DNA of 64,000 bases, taken from REEB76 sp963774895. Lineage in GTDB: Bacteria > Pseudomonadota > Gammaproteobacteria > Natronospirales > REEB76. Within the stretch, counting starts at the first letter, position 1. Each line of letters starts with the position of its first letter. Both the position numbers and the translations under genes were made by a program. This document shows, piece by piece, positions 62,295 to 64,000 of the stretch. Location of the stretch: contig CAVZGN010000001.1 of the NCBI GenBank assembly GCA_963774895.1, forward strand, positions 496,001-560,000, read 5' to 3'. The notes under the pieces are model-generated. The model searched no databases and was not told the origin of the DNA. It saw only the letters and a list, made by a program, of their open reading frames with translations.

Positions 62295-63455
62295 GTGACA
62301 TACAGAACTCGGATTTATTACACCGAACGCCAGAAGGCCCTGATGTGGGAGCGCTGGCAGAAAGGGGAATCTCTCCAACAGATCGCCCAGTTGTTTGACC
62401 GGTCGCACGGATCGGTCCACGGCATACTGGTTAAGACCGGCGGCATTCGCCCGAGGCCGCGCCGGCGTTCGCGTTTAGCGCTAAGCTTGGCGGAGCGTGA
62501 AGAGCTATCGCGCGCCGTAGCACAGGGCTTCTCATGTCGCTCGATCGCGCGCTCCCTGGGACGCGCACCCTCGAGTGTCAGCCGTGAGCTTAAACGCAAT
62601 GGCGGCCCGGGGTGCTACCGGGCGAGCCAGGCCGACCAGAGTGCTTGGGACCGGGGCCGCCGCCCCAAGGTCTGCAAGCTGGTCGAGCATCGAGCCTTGG
62701 CGCGCCTGGTGACCGACAAGCTGCAGTCATCCTGGTCGCCGGAGCAGATCGCCGGATGGCTGAAGCGGCGCTTTCCCGATGATGAGGGTCTGCAGGTGTC
62801 ACACGAGACGATCTATAAGACTCTGTTCATCCAGGCGCGCGGGGCCTTGAAAAAAGAGCTGTTAGAGCACTTGCGGCGTAGCCGTGCCATGCGCCGTTCA
62901 CGCCATCACACCCAGAAGACCGATGACCATGGCCGGATCCTGAACGCCGTGTCGATCCGCGAGCGTCCGGCCACCGTCGAAGACCGTGCGGTGCCGGGCC
63001 ACTGGGAAGGCGACTTGCTGTTCGGCAACCAGCGCAGCCAGATTGCCACCCTGGTCGAACGGCATACCCGCTATGTCATGCTGGTGAAAGTCGCGAGCAA
63101 AGATACCGAGACCGTCATCAGCGCATTGATCAAACATGCCCATAAGCTGCCGCAGGAGCTCTATAAATCCTTGACCTGGGATCGCGGCAAAGAGATGGCC
63201 GACCACCAACGCTTCACCCTGGCGACGGATGTCAAAGTCTACTTCTGTGATCCGCAAAATCCCTGGCAACGTGGCAGTAACGAGAATACCAACGGGCTAC
63301 TGAGGCAGTACTTTCCTAAGGGCACCGATCTGTCGGTGTACTCGCAGGCTAAACTCAACGCAGTCGCCAGGCAGTTAAATGAGCGGCCGAGGAAGACGCT
63401 GAACTATGAAACGCCGGCTGAACGCTTTGGCCAATGTGTTGCGTCGATCAGTTGA
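62295..63455 (+). CDS. IS30-family transposase
   Basis: A 386-residue DDE transposase. The GTG at 62295 has AGGAGG 8 nt upstream. Two helix-turn-helix units lie in the first 130 residues (ESLQQIAQLFDRSHGSVHGIL and FSCRSIARSLGRAPSSVSREL). The catalytic acidic residues are in PGHWEGDLLFG, LTWDRGKEMADH and GSNENTNGLLRQYFPKGTDL. The ORF is intact and its stop lies inside the right inverted repeat. Confidence 0.94.
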   Translation: MTYRTRIYYTERQKALMWERWQKGESLQQIAQLFDRSHGSVHGILVKTGGIRPRPRRRSRLALSLAEREELSRAVAQGFSCRSIARSLGRAPSSVSRELKRNGGPGCYRASQADQSAWDRGRRPKVCKLVEHRALARLVTDKLQSSWSPEQIAGWLKRRFPDDEGLQVSHETIYKTLFIQARGALKKELLEHLRRSRAMRRSRHHTQKTDDHGRILNAVSIRERPATVEDRAVPGHWEGDLLFGNQRSQIATLVERHTRYVMLVKVASKDTETVISALIKHAHKLPQELYKSLTWDRGKEMADHQRFTLATDVKVYFCDPQNPWQRGSNENTNGLLRQYFPKGTDLSVYSQAKLNAVARQLNERPRKTLNYETPAERFGQCVASIS

Positions 63456-63477
63456 AACCGCAACCCAAAGCAGTCAT
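63436..63477 (-). repeat. Right terminal inverted repeat of the IS30 element
   Basis: GTGTTGCGTCGATCAGTTGA, then AACCGCA and an outer CAGTCAT. It is the mirror of 62218-62259 and contains the transposase stop codon. Confidence 0.8.
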
Positions 63478-63639
63478 CCAGGATCCCCAATTGGCAGACC
63501 CACACGCGCATACATCCGCGCATGATTTCTCTTGATTGCGCCTAATAAACGCACTATCAAAATGCATGTTCATATATTAATTTGTTGTTGATATGCGAAT
63601 TGACACCAACAAGCCGATCTTGGCGATCCCGTGCTGTTT

Positions 63640-64000
63640 CTATTCGGCTGAGTCTAGGTGCAGTTCCACGTCCCGAATCGTGCTTGCCCTTTTGACTCGC
63701 ACTCGGTAATCAGCACCTGGGATCGTTAGCATTGTCTGCATGCGTTCAAATCCCAAACTCTGCACGGTTGCTCCATCGATTGCGAGAATGCGATCGCCGA
63801 CGCTCAAGCCTGCCGCAGCTCCTGCCGATCCACTCCTGACCTCATGGACGATCAACGTACCTTCTGCTGGTACAGACCACAGTTCGAGACCGCTGCGGTC
63901 TCCGCGATAGGCGTCGGCGAAGTGGGCCCCCGGTTCTAGGATTATATGGTGGCGTGAATAATCCAGGATGATTCGGAAACGCCGTAATACCTCACCCCCG
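63640..64000 (-). CDS. Retropepsin-like aspartic protease with PDZ domain (5' end outside window)
   Basis: The frame is open to the window edge, so only the last 119 residues are present. They begin GGEVLRRFRIILDYSRHHII-type, then LEPGAHFADAYRGDRSGLEL, which is the end of a retropepsin-like (Asp_protease) domain, and continue into a PDZ domain (VRSGSAGAAAGLSVGDRILAIDG) with stop at 63640. The catalytic Asp would lie upstream, outside. Such proteins are usually exported and act in the periplasm or on the surface. Confidence 0.85.
   Translation of the reverse strand, partial: GGEVLRRFRIILDYSRHHIILEPGAHFADAYRGDRSGLELWSVPAEGTLIVHEVRSGSAGAAAGLSVGDRILAIDGATVQSLGFERMQTMLTIPGADYRVRVKRASTIRDVELHLDSAE

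Larger units (their letters stand above)
62218..63477 (+). mobile_element. IS30-family insertion sequence
   Basis: About 1.26 kb bounded by imperfect terminal inverted repeats of about 42 bp, with one transposase gene. The inner 22 bp of the repeats are perfect (TTTCAACTGATCGACGCAACAC on the left, its complement on the right). No clear target duplication is seen next to either end; IS30-type elements usually make only 2-3 bp. It lies between rhlE and a PDZ protein gene, and appears intact. Confidence 0.88.

Overview
The window reads as a chromosomal segment of a gammaproteobacterium with moderate GC and a respiratory chain rich in c-type cytochromes. This rests on gene content, not a phylogeny: HemG-type protoporphyrinogen oxidase, RNase T, cytochrome c4, an FNR with all four cluster cysteines, an Aas/LplT pair, and a pyruvate dehydrogenase whose E3 carries its own lipoyl domain. 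No tRNA, rRNA, CRISPR array or phage module was recognised by eye.

Layout. 0-3.5 kb: end of a ccmFGHI cytochrome c maturation operon. 3.5-5.6 kb: two AT-richer minus-strand genes, an exported protein and an AraC regulator. 5.9-9.2 kb: a locus of two small monoheme cytochromes c around a Cyc2-like outer-membrane cytochrome-porin, then a lipoprotein. 9.6-15.5 kb: membrane proteins, a POT peptide transporter, a creatininase-like enzyme, a DUF4242 protein and DsbG, with degenerate tail copies of an NRAMP gene and of the creatininase gene around the last two. 15.5-21.7 kb: Aas and LplT-PlsC phospholipid repair genes, an unlisted 45-residue membrane ORF, an XRE regulator and a GlyGly-CTERM lipoprotein. 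21.7-33.5 kb: an NRAMP-family transporter with Fur and FNR sites, hemG, a UspA-type protein, cydP-cydA-cydB-cydX, hemN, fnr, a second Cyc2-like gene and a cytochrome c4. 33.7-49.7 kb: mostly housekeeping and envelope genes (cbpA-cbpM, PadR/HAAS, ATL, LPP20 pair, GGDEF-EAL, nadC, grxD, rnt, pyrC, leucyl aminopeptidase). 49.8-57.2 kb: pyruvate dehydrogenase genes aceE, aceF and lpdA with REP elements and captured repeats. 57.2-64 kb: a diheme cytochrome, small proteins, carbonic anhydrase, an RNA-binding protein with RhlE, an IS30-family element and the end of a retropepsin-like PDZ protein.

How it fits together. Ccm attaches heme to the at least six c-type cytochromes seen here. Two Cyc2-like proteins could carry electrons across the outer membrane to periplasmic monoheme or diheme carriers. 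FNR-type sites lie before cydP-cydA-cydB-cydX, before the second Cyc2-like gene and upstream of the NRAMP gene, and fnr itself sits inside this cluster. The 22-33 kb region therefore looks like an oxygen-responsive respiratory, heme and metal module. The most notable observations are the two Cyc2-like loci, the predicted FNR control of one of them, intergenic repeats captured in frame in the E2 and E3 linkers, and the scattered NRAMP and creatininase 3'-end copies that mark past rearrangement.
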